From JAIMBK01 sp040755975 (GTDB lineage: Bacteria; Bacillota; Desulfotomaculia; Desulfotomaculales; Nap2-2B): a DNA stretch of 39,921 bases. This document shows, one piece after another, positions 31,918-39,771 of the stretch; position 1 is the stretch's first letter; every line of letters begins with the position of its first letter. The stretch lies in NCBI GenBank assembly GCA_040755975.1, contig JBFLZY010000018.1:1-39921 (forward strand). Reading direction: 5' to 3'. The position numbers and the translations under genes were made by a program. The notes beneath the pieces were generated by a model. It saw nothing but the letters and a program-made list of their open reading frames with translations, was not told the DNA's origin and did no database searches.

Positions 31918-32468
31918 AACAAAAAACACGCTTTTCCTCCGAACTGTTCGTTATTGTCCTGGGCATCCTCGCCCTGGCCTGCGCAGCTTTCCTGATTTAC
32001 GCCCAGGTTGCCGCCTGGCGGGCGGCGAAAGAAGCGGTGGCTCAGGAAGAGGCGGGTCTTGCCCGCGCCCAGGCGGTTTTACAGCAACTGGCGAAAACCA
32101 AAGAACAGGCCGGCGCTATACAGGAAGAGCTGGCCCGGTGTGAGCGCCTGCTGCCTGCCGGACCCGCCGAGGACGCCCTGCTGAACGACATCCAGAACGC
32201 GGCCGACAAATGTGGCGTTCATTTCCTGCGGATCAACTTCAAGCCGCGCGTTGCAAAGCAGGGCTACGTGGAAATGCCCTTTACGCTCACCTGCGAAGGG
32301 CGCTACCAGGGTATCCTGGACTTGCTGGCCGAACTCCGGGCCGGCCCGCGGGCGTTGCGCATCGACGGAGTGAAGCTCGGCAAGGAACAAAAGGAACTGC
32401 CTTCTTTAAAGGCGGAAATCACTGCCAGCGCCTTTTTTAAACCGGCGGGCGCTGTATCGAAAAAATAA
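31914..32468 (+). CDS. pilO: Type IV pilus PilO-like protein (second set)
   Basis: 184-residue bitopic membrane protein. It has a transmembrane helix at about 11-31 (LFVIVLGILALACAAFLIYA), a coiled coil (about 35-75) and a PilO fold (VEMPFTLTCEGRYQGILDLL). The start ATG overlaps the pilN stop (ATGA). It lies in the usual pilM-N-O-P-Q order. Confidence 0.85.
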   Translation: MKQKTRFSSELFVIVLGILALACAAFLIYAQVAAWRAAKEAVAQEEAGLARAQAVLQQLAKTKEQAGAIQEELARCERLLPAGPAEDALLNDIQNAADKCGVHFLRINFKPRVAKQGYVEMPFTLTCEGRYQGILDLLAELRAGPRALRIDGVKLGKEQKELPSLKAEITASAFFKPAGAVSKK

Positions 32469-32494
32469 ATTGCGGAAAGGGGACGATCCAGCCA

Positions 32495-33049
32495 GTGGCG
32501 CAGTTAAAAATTCGCCTCCCGGACCGGGAACGGGCGGGCCGGCTGTTGAAGGAAAAGAAATACCTGGGGGGAATCGGCGGCATTATCCTGCTGGTGATTG
32601 CCCTGCTGCTGGTCTGGTCCTTCGGCCTGGGTAAAACGCCCGGGGAAAACCAGAACGCGGGCAAAGGGCCGGCTGGTCCGGGCGCAGGCGCCGCTGCCGG
32701 GCAAACCTATTCCGTTTTGCCGGAGACCAGGAGGACGCCGGCGGAGCAGACGGAATCCACACCCCCCTCCGGCGCCGGCGGGACGGTTGATCCCTTCGCC
32801 GGGCCGGCTGTTCTCCGGGGGGTTATCACGGGAGGGGGCGGACACGATCTGGCCATTATCGAGATTGGCGGCGCCACGTACGTTGCCGCGCCGGGCGACA
32901 AAATCGCCGGGGACTGGACGGTGGCGGAGATCAAGAACGGATTTGTAATTCTAACGGCTCAGGATCAGGAAATGCACCTGGAGTTCAACAAAGTGAAAGT
33001 GGAAAAAAGAAAGCCGGACGGCAAAAGCAAAGAGGGGGGCAGCCGGTGA
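32495..33049 (+). CDS. PilP-like type IV pilus assembly protein
   Basis: 184 residues. A short cytoplasmic start, a transmembrane helix (about 25-43, GIGGIILLVIALLLVWSFG), a long Pro/Gly/Thr-rich linker (45-95) and a C-terminal beta domain starting DPFAGPAVLRGVITGGGGHD. The pattern of a small all-beta domain with a DPF start and repeated short strands (VAAPGDKIAGDWTVAEI, GFVILTAQDQEMHLEF) resembles PilP/GspC homology-region domains, although PilP is a lipoprotein and no lipobox is present. The start is GTG with GGAAAGGGGA upstream. It sits between pilO and the secretin-like gene, where pilP belongs. Confidence 0.65.
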   Translation: MAQLKIRLPDRERAGRLLKEKKYLGGIGGIILLVIALLLVWSFGLGKTPGENQNAGKGPAGPGAGAAAGQTYSVLPETRRTPAEQTESTPPSGAGGTVDPFAGPAVLRGVITGGGGHDLAIIEIGGATYVAAPGDKIAGDWTVAEIKNGFVILTAQDQEMHLEFNKVKVEKRKPDGKSKEGGSR

Positions 33050-33050
33050 G

Positions 33051-34340
33051 ATGGCGCGGAGATTTTTTACTTGTGAATCCATCCGAAAACTGAAAATTAT
33101 TTTTGTATTTACCCTTATTACTGCGGGAATGTTTTATCCTGCAGCGCCCGCCCGGATTTTCGCCGGCTCCCCGGTATCTGCCGCTGTTTACGGGCTGGCC
33201 CCTGCTCCCGCCTTTGCGGCCGCTCCCCCGCAACTCACCTTAGACGTGCGGGAAGCGGACCTGCGCGACGTTTTGTCCGCGCTGGCCCTCAAAATGGGGG
33301 CAACGGTCATTCTGGCGACCAAAGAAGACAAGCCCGTAAAAATAACCTTCCAGGTTAAAAACGTATCGCCGCTGCAGGCTCTGGAGCTGATCGTGGAAAA
33401 GCAGGGCCTGACCTACCTGCAAAGGGAGAATCTGATTATCGTCGGCGACCAGGGAACCCTCCAGGAAAGCTTTTTCAATCAGCTGCTGTTAACCCGGTTT
33501 AACACTTTCTACGTTCCGGCGACTAAGTTGCTTGATTTTATCAAGGAACTGGGCATTCCCCTGAAAAGCATCACCAGCGAGCACGACCAAAACGTCCTCT
33601 GGGTCCAGGGCACGGCGCCGGCCCTGCAAAAAGTGCGGGAGCTGATCAACGCGGTTGACGGGGAAGAAAACCAGCTTTCCCTGGAATACCGGACCCTTAC
33701 GCCGACGCAAATTCCTCCGGCCAGGGCCGTCGAATTGCTGGCCAAAGCTGGAGTCACCTTGAAACGGTACCTGGTCCTGAACAACCGTCTCCTGGTTTTC
33801 GACCGGGAGCTGTTTTCCCGCTGGGCGGAGCTGGAAGCGCTGGCCAAAGACCTGGATACCCTGGACGCCCGGAAACAGAAAGCGTTTGTTTACCAGTTGA
33901 AAAATATCGTGGCCAGGGACGCGGCGGAGCGGTTGAAAGAGTTCGACTTTGGGACCGGCAACGAAGTGAAAACAGTCACTTTTAACAATCCCGAATTTGG
34001 CCGGGAACTGCTGGTAATCTGCCCGCCGGAAGTGGAAAATCAGGTGCGCAGCGCCCTTTCCAGCCTGGATGGGACGCGCCAGAAAACCCGGGCGCCGGTG
34101 GCCGCCGCTTCAGGCAAATCCGCCTACCAGGCGCTTAACGCTAAACGTTCCCTGCTGAGCGAAATGAGCGGCGTGCCGGTGGGCAGCATGCATATTTCTT
34201 CAAATCTTTCGGGCGACGACGATAATCCGCAGTACGTTTTGTGGGCGGAGGAAACGCCTGATAAGCTTAAACTGCTCCAAGATCTGGCCGCCAAACTGGG
34301 CGGAGGCGGCGGGACCACTGAAGGAGAGACAAGTCCTTAA
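33051..34340 (+). CDS. Secretin N-domain protein (PilQ-like, no outer-membrane barrel)
   Basis: 429 residues with an N-terminal hydrophobic signal or anchor segment (about 14-28). After it comes an STN/N0 domain (about 61-131; LTLDVREADLRDVLSALAL, VQPL-like VSPLQALELIVEKQGLTY). Two or three ring-building modules follow (LLDFIKELGIPLKSITSEHD, VLWVQGTAPALQKVRELINAV, AFVYQLKNIVARDAAERLKE). The C-terminal secretin beta-barrel domain seen in PilQ is absent; the end is a Gly-rich tail. It occupies the pilQ slot between pilP-like and pilB. GAGGGGGG precedes the ATG. A monoderm bacterium needs no outer-membrane pore, so a role as a periplasmic-space ring is inference. Confidence 0.8.
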   Translation: MARRFFTCESIRKLKIIFVFTLITAGMFYPAAPARIFAGSPVSAAVYGLAPAPAFAAAPPQLTLDVREADLRDVLSALALKMGATVILATKEDKPVKITFQVKNVSPLQALELIVEKQGLTYLQRENLIIVGDQGTLQESFFNQLLLTRFNTFYVPATKLLDFIKELGIPLKSITSEHDQNVLWVQGTAPALQKVRELINAVDGEENQLSLEYRTLTPTQIPPARAVELLAKAGVTLKRYLVLNNRLLVFDRELFSRWAELEALAKDLDTLDARKQKAFVYQLKNIVARDAAERLKEFDFGTGNEVKTVTFNNPEFGRELLVICPPEVENQVRSALSSLDGTRQKTRAPVAAASGKSAYQALNAKRSLLSEMSGVPVGSMHISSNLSGDDDNPQYVLWAEETPDKLKLLQDLAAKLGGGGGTTEGETSP

Positions 34341-34367
34341 ATTCTTGATTTCTCAAGGGGGTTTTCA

Positions 34368-36065
34368 ATGACCTCGAAATTTGCGCCCGGCCGGAATTAT
34401 CTGGGCGCCCGCCTGGTGGAAGCCGGGGTGATTACCCCGGAACAGCTGGAAGAGGCTTTGCGGCGCCAGAACGCGAAATTAAAAGACGGCAAAAAGGAGC
34501 GCCTGGGCCGGATCCTTGTGGAACTGGGCTACTGTACCGAGGAAGACATCGCCCGGGTGATGGCCGACCGGACCGGGATTCCTTTCCTGTTGCTTGAATC
34601 GTATCCGGTTGACCAGGCCGCCTTAAGCCTGATTTCCCCCGATACAGCCCGCCGCTACCGCGCTCTGCCCATCGGCTTTGAGGGCGGCCGGCTGGTGGTG
34701 GCCATGATGAACCCGGCGGACATCATCGCCATCGACGACCTGCGCATCCTTACCGGCTACGACATCCTGCCGGTAGTTGTGCCCGACAGCGAACTGGAGG
34801 CGGCCATCGAAAAGTTCGGGCAGGCGGGCGCCGAGATCGAGCAGGCGGCGGAAGAGGAACCGGCGACGGAGGTGGTGACCGGCCCGGCGGAAGCCACCGA
34901 AAAGCCGGCAGTGCAGCTGGCCAACCTCATTTTCAACCAGGCGGTGCGGGCCGGGGCCAGCGACGTGCATATCGAACTCCTGGAGAAAAGCCTGCGCGTG
35001 CGCTTCCGCATCGACGGCGTGCTGCACGATGTGCTGCACCCGCCCCGCCGCCTGCACGGCTCCCTGGTCTCCCGGATCAAGGTGATGGCCAACATGGACA
35101 TCGCCGAGCGCCGCGTTCCCCAGGACGGCCGCACTACCCTGAAGGTGGAGGGAAAGACCATCGACGTGCGGGTGGCCTCCCTGCCGGCGGCCTACGGAGA
35201 AAAGCTGACCCTGCGCCTTTTGGACCGCAGCGTCCGGCTGCTCACCTTGGAGGAGTTAGGCTTTCCGCCCGGCGAACTGGCCCGGTACCAGGAGTTGATG
35301 CGCCTTCCTTACGGCTTCGTCCTGGTTACCGGCCCCACGGGAAGCGGCAAGAGCACCACCCTATACGCCACCCTGGCCGCGCTCAACTCCGTGGATAAAC
35401 ATATTATCACCATCGAGGACCCCGTGGAATACCGGTTGGACGGAATAAATCAGGTGCAGATCAACCCCCGCGCCGGACTCACCTTCGCCAACGGGCTGCG
35501 CTCCATCTTGCGCAACGACCCTGACATCATCATGGTCGGCGAGATCCGGGACCAGGAAACCGCCCGCATCGCCGTGGAGGCGGCCCTTACCGGCCACCTG
35601 GTCTTAGCCACCATGCACACCAACGACGCCGCGGGGGCAATCACCCGCCTGGGGGACATGGGGATCGAACCGTTCCTGACCGCTTCCTCCCTGGTGGGCG
35701 TGGTGGCGCAGCGCCTGGCGCGCCTGCTCTGCCTGCACTGCCGGGAGCCCTATGAGCTGCGGCGCGGCGAACTTCTGGCCAGCGTCCCGGACTTCCCCCT
35801 TCGCGACAGTGAGGACGTGGTGCGCCTTTACCGGCCGAAGGGTTGCCTGCGCTGCGCCAACACCGGCTACCGGGGGCGCACCGGCGTCTACGAACTGCTC
35901 CGGGTCAGCGAAACCATCCAGCGCCTCACCCTGGAGCGCCGCTCCGCCCGCGAAATCAAAGCCGCGGCGGTGGCCGAGGGCATGGTCACCATGCGGCAGG
36001 ACGGCCTGCGCAAAGTGCGGCAGGGGATCACTTCCCTGGAAGAAATCATGCGGGTGGTTGCGTAA
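34368..36065 (+). CDS. pilB: Type IV pilus assembly ATPase PilB with tandem MshEN domains
   Basis: Hexameric ATPase that extends the pilus. It is 565 residues, full length. The N-terminal 150 residues carry two MshEN-type segments: YLGARLVEAGVITPEQLEEA (11-30) and RLGRILVELGYCTEEDIARV (45-64). These fit the c-di-GMP-binding pattern. The C-terminal motor has Walker A GPTGSGKST (322-330), Asp box TIEDPVEY, Walker B DIIMVGEIRD (386-395, E392), His box around TGHLVLATMHTND, and a zinc site with C455, C458, C493, C496. AAGGGGG precedes the ATG. It follows the secretin-like gene by 27 bases and precedes pilA. Confidence 0.96.
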   Translation: MTSKFAPGRNYLGARLVEAGVITPEQLEEALRRQNAKLKDGKKERLGRILVELGYCTEEDIARVMADRTGIPFLLLESYPVDQAALSLISPDTARRYRALPIGFEGGRLVVAMMNPADIIAIDDLRILTGYDILPVVVPDSELEAAIEKFGQAGAEIEQAAEEEPATEVVTGPAEATEKPAVQLANLIFNQAVRAGASDVHIELLEKSLRVRFRIDGVLHDVLHPPRRLHGSLVSRIKVMANMDIAERRVPQDGRTTLKVEGKTIDVRVASLPAAYGEKLTLRLLDRSVRLLTLEELGFPPGELARYQELMRLPYGFVLVTGPTGSGKSTTLYATLAALNSVDKHIITIEDPVEYRLDGINQVQINPRAGLTFANGLRSILRNDPDIIMVGEIRDQETARIAVEAALTGHLVLATMHTNDAAGAITRLGDMGIEPFLTASSLVGVVAQRLARLLCLHCREPYELRRGELLASVPDFPLRDSEDVVRLYRPKGCLRCANTGYRGRTGVYELLRVSETIQRLTLERRSAREIKAAAVAEGMVTMRQDGLRKVRQGITSLEEIMRVVA

Positions 36066-36140
36066 AGGCTAGGGATTCCTTGAAAAAACATTGATTTTCC
36101 CGAGTAAACTTAAAAAAATTTTTTTTCGGGGGTGTCTAAA

Positions 36141-36235
36141 AAAGAGTGCCTGCCGGTATAACCTTGCTGAGAAGGAATTAATGTTCCGTCCCGGGGGCGG
36201 TTTCCCGGCAGTCAAGATGCCGGGGTCGGCTCTTT
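36141..36235 (+). promoter_or_regulatory. Structured 5' leader upstream of pilA
   Basis: AAAGAG (36141-36146) pairs with CTCTTT (36230-36235); CTGCCGG (36150-36156) pairs with CCGGCAG (36205-36211); shorter stems lie inside (CCTT/AAGG, GGAA/TTCC) and beyond (GCCG/CGGC at 36219-36230). This is a nested, GC-rich structure about 35-130 bases before the pilin ATG. It does not carry the conserved motifs of c-di-GMP-I or other riboswitches I know. No terminator or T run follows, so it may be an mRNA-stabilising leader or an unknown regulatory element. Confidence 0.45.
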
Positions 36236-36269
36236 CGGCCCATCAATCAACGCAAAGGAGGTGATTTTT

Positions 36270-36662
36270 ATGTTCCACAAACTTTCCCGCGCCCTCAAAA
36301 ACCGCAAAGGCTTCACTTTGGTGGAGCTAATGGCGGTAGTCGTGATCATCGGAATATTGGCGGGGATTGCAGTACCGGTTTATCGAAATGCCCAGACAAA
36401 TGCGGCTAAAAAGGCTCACGACGCTAATGTTCGTGCGCTAATGGGCGCAGCCACGATGGCCGTTGCCGAGAATGGACTGCCAAGCGAAAAAGTAACTTGG
36501 CAAGGAGAAACCGGTAAAACTGGCACCTATGGATGGGAAAACTATGTGCAGGCTCCCTGGCCCAAAGTTCCGGCGGGACTCACCAATGCAGGTACAGATT
36601 ATACGGTAGAAATAAAAACAGACGGCACAATTACAGTTACCCCCGGCTTCGGAACATATTAG
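36270..36662 (+). CDS. pilA: Type IV pilin (major pilin, PilA-like)
   Basis: 130 residues. The prepilin leader is MFHKLSRALKNRKG, cleaved after G14, and the mature protein begins FTLVELMAVVVIIGILAGIA with Glu5 (E19). The hydrophobic helix and class III signal are ideal for PilD processing and N-methylation. The remaining 85 residues form a small globular domain ending TDGTITVTPGFGTY. There is no Cys pair. GGAGGTG 5 bases before the ATG is a strong ribosome site. It is preceded by a structured leader and followed by a long noncoding palindrome-rich gap. Confidence 0.94.
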   Translation: MFHKLSRALKNRKGFTLVELMAVVVIIGILAGIAVPVYRNAQTNAAKKAHDANVRALMGAATMAVAENGLPSEKVTWQGETGKTGTYGWENYVQAPWPKVPAGLTNAGTDYTVEIKTDGTITVTPGFGTY

Positions 36663-36702
36663 TTAGCAAGCAGTGTAGCAAATGGGGACCGTGTAACAGA
36701 AA

Positions 36703-36730
36703 GCAAGTAGGAACGGTTCTTGCTTGCCAC
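36703..36730 (+). repeat. REP-like palindrome, copy A
   Basis: AAGCAAG and CTTGCTT form a 7-bp stem around a GGAACGG core (36701-36725). The 28 bases match copy B (36903-36930) at about 22 positions. A third, degenerate copy lies at 36678-36698 (GCAAATGGGGACCGTGTAAC). Confidence 0.6.
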
Positions 36731-36846
36731 CAGTTAAGGCAAAGAAAAGCGGGGAAGGTTTTGAGAGGCAAGCGGAGGCAGTTTTCCCGGGTGTTACGGT
36801 GGTTGCGGAATACGAGGTAGACAGTCAGTCACTTCCCCTCGTAAAT

Positions 36847-36891
36847 AAAATTCAAGGAAGTACATCTTTCCTCTGTACTTCCTTGAATTTT
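36847..36891 (+). repeat. Perfect 18-bp hairpin, possible terminator of pilA
   Basis: AAAATTCAAGGAAGTACA (36847-36864) is exactly inverted at 36874-36891 with a 9-base loop. The arms end in A and T runs, so it could terminate transcription, but it lies 185 bases after pilA and is not GC-rich. Confidence 0.55.
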
Positions 36892-36902
36892 GATGCAAGT
36901 GG

Positions 36903-36930
36903 GCAAGCGGGGACGGTACTTGCTCGCCAG
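36903..36930 (+). repeat. REP-like palindrome, copy B
   Basis: GGCAAG...CTTGC form a stem around a GGGGACGG core, closely matching copy A 200 bases upstream. The conserved core GGGACGGT and flanking CTTGC resemble extragenic repeats seen with REP-associated tyrosine transposases, though no such transposase is here. Confidence 0.6.
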
Positions 36931-37030
36931 GAAATAAATGGGGGCTATTTTTGGAGCATTGCGGCGGCGAAACGGGGGGCTAGCGGCCACCTGCCCTGCC
37001 GAAGCAGCCTTTTCGTTGGAAAATAATTTC

Positions 37031-37058
37031 TTGTCACGGTTCCGGAGAATGATATAAT
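37031..37058 (+). promoter_or_regulatory. Promoter ahead of the minor pilin genes
   Basis: TTGTCA (37031-37036) and TATAAT (37053-37058) are 16 bases apart and TG one base ahead of the -10 gives an extended -10. The predicted start is about 75 bases before the PilX-like ATG. The two minor pilin genes are thus likely a separate unit from pilA. Confidence 0.8.
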
Positions 37059-37138
37059 TGAAGTACCCCCGAATTTTGCCGGGTCGTACCCGGGTGCTGG
37101 AGGTTGTCCGAAGACAATTGGCACAGGCGGGCACAAAA

Positions 37139-38320
37139 ATGAAGCTGCTTAAAAATGAGAAGGGCTGGGCCATGCCGCTGGCGCTTATGCTGGTGTTTGT
37201 GGTTTCCCTGCTCGGCGCCGCTCTGTGGCAGTACAGCATGACGGAAGTCAAGCGGGTGGAAAGGGAAACCAAACGCCTGCAGGCGCATTACCTGGCGCGC
37301 GCGGGGGTGGAGGCAACGCGCCAGGCCTGGCTGGTTGCGGGCAGTGACCCGAAGCCCAGCGGGGCAATCAAAACCGTTTATTTAAATAAAAGAACAAAAG
37401 AGTTTCAGACGGCTGTCCCGGCTTCTCCAGGCGGTCAAATTAACGTTACCGCAAGCAAGGACGCGGACACCAATGAATGGACAATAATCTCCACGGGCGA
37501 AGTAAGCGGAGTTGCGCAAACGGCAAGGGCGACGGCGACCCCCCTCGTTTACGGCCACGAAATAAGCCCGCCCTGGTACGACCCAGCGAATGGAAAGATC
37601 CTCCCAGGACCAAATGAAGAATCGGTACACGATGAGGAAACCAATACAACGCACATCATCAAATATCACGACGAGATGCCGGGGGTCGTCAGGCTTAAAG
37701 CGGACGGAAATCCCCCGCTGCCGTTAAAAATTCAAAAGGACGAAACGGATAAAAGAAAAGTTGCCTACATTGCGCACGCCTTATTTTTTGAAAGCCCGGT
37801 GGATTTGAAGATAGATACTAAAATGGATCCTTTTTTTGGAATCGTCCCTATAGAGTATCGCCAGGGTTTTCTCATCGCCGCGGCGGAAAACATAATCTTT
37901 GAAAAATGGCTTGACGTTCGTTGTGATGGAACGCGGGGCTTTTTTGCCCCTTACCTTTCCTATGGGGTGCTGGTTCTGTACGTTCCGGAAGGGTACGGAA
38001 TCCCGGGGGAAAAGGTCAAGCCGAAGGCCGGCTACGAAAACAAGGTCGTGGTCGACATAAACACAGTTTACGGGAAAGTTTTTTTCAATGAAGTGCGCAC
38101 CGACGGAGCGGTCAACAATGTTTTGTCCAATCAGTGTTTTTACTTTAAACAAAAAAACGAAGGTGTTGCCATCGGCAACCGTTGGTTCAAGGAAAACGGT
38201 AAGTGGAAATGTTTAAGTTATACGGAAAGTTTCAATAAACTGATTGCCGGTGGTGACTTAATCCCGGCGGATGAAGCGCCTCCGAAGCCCGAAGATTGTC
38301 TTGTATTTTTCTGGAATTGA
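37139..38320 (+). CDS. PilX-type minor pilin-like protein
   Basis: 393 residues from the ATG at 37139, where the family pattern begins (NEKGWAMPLALMLVFVVSLLG). The N-terminal hydrophobic helix follows a short positive region ending KNEKG. It is of the PilX N-terminal type, with no Glu5 as in true pilins, then KRLQAHYLARAGVEATRQAW. The remaining part is a long secreted domain with no family I recognise, Asp/Lys/Pro-rich with a few Cys. No strong ribosome site is visible (GGCGGG only), which is a weakness of this start; the frame is open further upstream to 37058. It is probably cotranscribed with the next gene. Confidence 0.8.
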   Translation: MKLLKNEKGWAMPLALMLVFVVSLLGAALWQYSMTEVKRVERETKRLQAHYLARAGVEATRQAWLVAGSDPKPSGAIKTVYLNKRTKEFQTAVPASPGGQINVTASKDADTNEWTIISTGEVSGVAQTARATATPLVYGHEISPPWYDPANGKILPGPNEESVHDEETNTTHIIKYHDEMPGVVRLKADGNPPLPLKIQKDETDKRKVAYIAHALFFESPVDLKIDTKMDPFFGIVPIEYRQGFLIAAAENIIFEKWLDVRCDGTRGFFAPYLSYGVLVLYVPEGYGIPGEKVKPKAGYENKVVVDINTVYGKVFFNEVRTDGAVNNVLSNQCFYFKQKNEGVAIGNRWFKENGKWKCLSYTESFNKLIAGGDLIPADEAPPKPEDCLVFFWN

Positions 38321-38424
38321 CCCGCCTGCCGTTTTTTCGGCTGAGATAGGAGTCCGAAAAGTTCTTCAGGGCAATTTGATCTATTGATTAACTCGATTCC
38401 CATAGAAAAGGCTGGCAACTGAAG

Positions 38425-39771
38425 ATGAACCTGGTAATGATGAAGAAAAAGGAAAAATGCTTGGTAACGTTTAATCAAATTGGTTTCTCCCTGATCGAGA
38501 TTCTGATGGCCATCTTGATCATCAGCATCCTGGTTGCTTCCGTAACGCCGCTGATCGTCGCCAGTTTTAACGCTCTTGGCTGGGCCGGCAAGAAAAGCGG
38601 CGAACTGCTGGACGCCCAGAAAAAAGTTGAACTCGTTGCCGCCACGAGAGAAGGCATGCTGGTGAGAAATCCGGACGGTACTTACTCCCTGGTGCCCCTG
38701 GAGGAAGGGACTTTCCCGGTTCATTTTCCGGGGGGACAGGAAAGCGATGTCTCGGGAGGGGTCGTCAGCGCCGGGGAACTGCAGACGTTTTTAGCCCTGG
38801 CGCCTGCGATTAGATTAAATCCGGACGCACTCAGCGAAGGATATCCTCCGGAAGCAGCGACTGTTCAGGTGGTGGGTAAAAACACCCATTTTTCCGGTCA
38901 CACGAGTCTGGTAATCAAAGATAAGAATGGTTGGACCATCCTGGGTTGTTCATTGTCTCTAACTGACCCGGAGCATGCCGCAATCACTTTGCCCGCTGGT
39001 CCCGGTCTGACCAACGCAGATGGACCCTACAGTGTAACGGTGACGACCGGCAGCGAAACGGCCAGGGCAATGCTGCAGGTTGCGTTGCCGGTATTTGTGG
39101 CGGTCGGTAAGGCGAAGACTGGCAAGGAAACAATTCTTGTGTCTTCAGCTCTGCAAAGCGGCAGCGAAGCGGCTTACTGGGAAAGCAGGGAACCAGGCAT
39201 CTCTTCCAATTGTTACGGGATTACCTTCTGCGGTGAAAGAACCGGGGGCGGTTTGTTCGTAGTCGTCGGGGACAACGGCACCATCCTGACCCTGGCGGAC
39301 GGTGCCGGCTGGATGCCCCAAAATTCCGGACTGCATCGAAATGCCGTCCTGCGCGGCGTTGCCTGGGGAAGGCCAGCGGAGAATCTCTTGTTCGTGGCGG
39401 TGGGCGAAAAAGGAACGGATGACAAAGGAACTATCCTCACCTCGTCCGACGGGGAGAACTGGACGCCCCTAAATAACGAAAATAGGCTCAACGGCGTTAC
39501 CTGGGGCGGAAATAAATTTGTGGCGGTGGGTGATAAGGGAACCATCCTCACCTGGACGGGAGAGGACGGAGAAAGCTGGGAGTCCCAAGATCCCGGACTG
39601 GAGCCGAACCAAAAAAATATCGCCCTGCACGGCATTGCCTGGAGCGCGGGACTTAATCTGTTCGTGGCGGTGGGCGACAAGGGGACGATTCTCACTTCGA
39701 CCGACGGGGAGAACTGGCAATCCAGAACGTCCGGGACGACCGCTGACTTACATGGAATTGTCATTCGCTAA
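38425..39771 (+). CDS. Prepilin-like protein with Ig-like segment and beta-propeller-type repeats
   Basis: 448 residues. Prepilin signal: QIG with cleavage after G20, then FSLIEILMAILIISILVASV, with Glu25 at position 5 of the mature protein. After about 130 residues of pilin-like domain comes an Ig/IPT-like segment (about 145-220; VQVVGKNTHFSGHTSLVI, GPYSVTVTTGSE). From residue 223 five copies of a FVAVGxxGTILTxxDGxxW repeat follow (starting near 223, 278, 323, 365 and 412), each about 40-45 residues and ending LxGIxW. These resemble beta-propeller (BNR/Ycf48-like) blades. The last copy ends with LHGIVIR and a stop, so the propeller is either five-bladed or cut short. The ribosome site is weak. 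A tip adhesin role is inference. Confidence 0.85.
   Translation: MNLVMMKKKEKCLVTFNQIGFSLIEILMAILIISILVASVTPLIVASFNALGWAGKKSGELLDAQKKVELVAATREGMLVRNPDGTYSLVPLEEGTFPVHFPGGQESDVSGGVVSAGELQTFLALAPAIRLNPDALSEGYPPEAATVQVVGKNTHFSGHTSLVIKDKNGWTILGCSLSLTDPEHAAITLPAGPGLTNADGPYSVTVTTGSETARAMLQVALPVFVAVGKAKTGKETILVSSALQSGSEAAYWESREPGISSNCYGITFCGERTGGGLFVVVGDNGTILTLADGAGWMPQNSGLHRNAVLRGVAWGRPAENLLFVAVGEKGTDDKGTILTSSDGENWTPLNNENRLNGVTWGGNKFVAVGDKGTILTWTGEDGESWESQDPGLEPNQKNIALHGIAWSAGLNLFVAVGDKGTILTSTDGENWQSRTSGTTADLHGIVIR

Larger units (their letters stand above)
36663..37030. other. Noncoding gap with REP-like palindromes after pilA
   Basis: About 370 bases with no convincing gene. It contains three related REP-like elements (36678-36698, 36703-36730, 36903-36930) and an 18-bp perfect hairpin (36847-36891). 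A plus-strand open frame at about 36724-37026 has no family resemblance and no ribosome site. The gap ends at the 37031 promoter. Confidence 0.7.

Noticed and set aside
36160..36180. TPP-like CTGAGA motif in the pilA leader
   Set aside because: Only a short match (CTGAGA) without the rest of the TPP core such as the second ACCTGA-like segment.
36141..36269. c-di-GMP-I riboswitch upstream of pilA
   Set aside because: The conserved GGGCAAACC and GGACGCAAAGCC core is missing. The GCAAAGGAGG before the ATG is simply the ribosome site.
36724..37026. Plus-strand open frame of 100 codons after pilA
   Set aside because: No recognisable family, no ribosome site at its start, and it runs across two REP-like palindromes and an 18-bp perfect hairpin. 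It is better explained as noncoding DNA.
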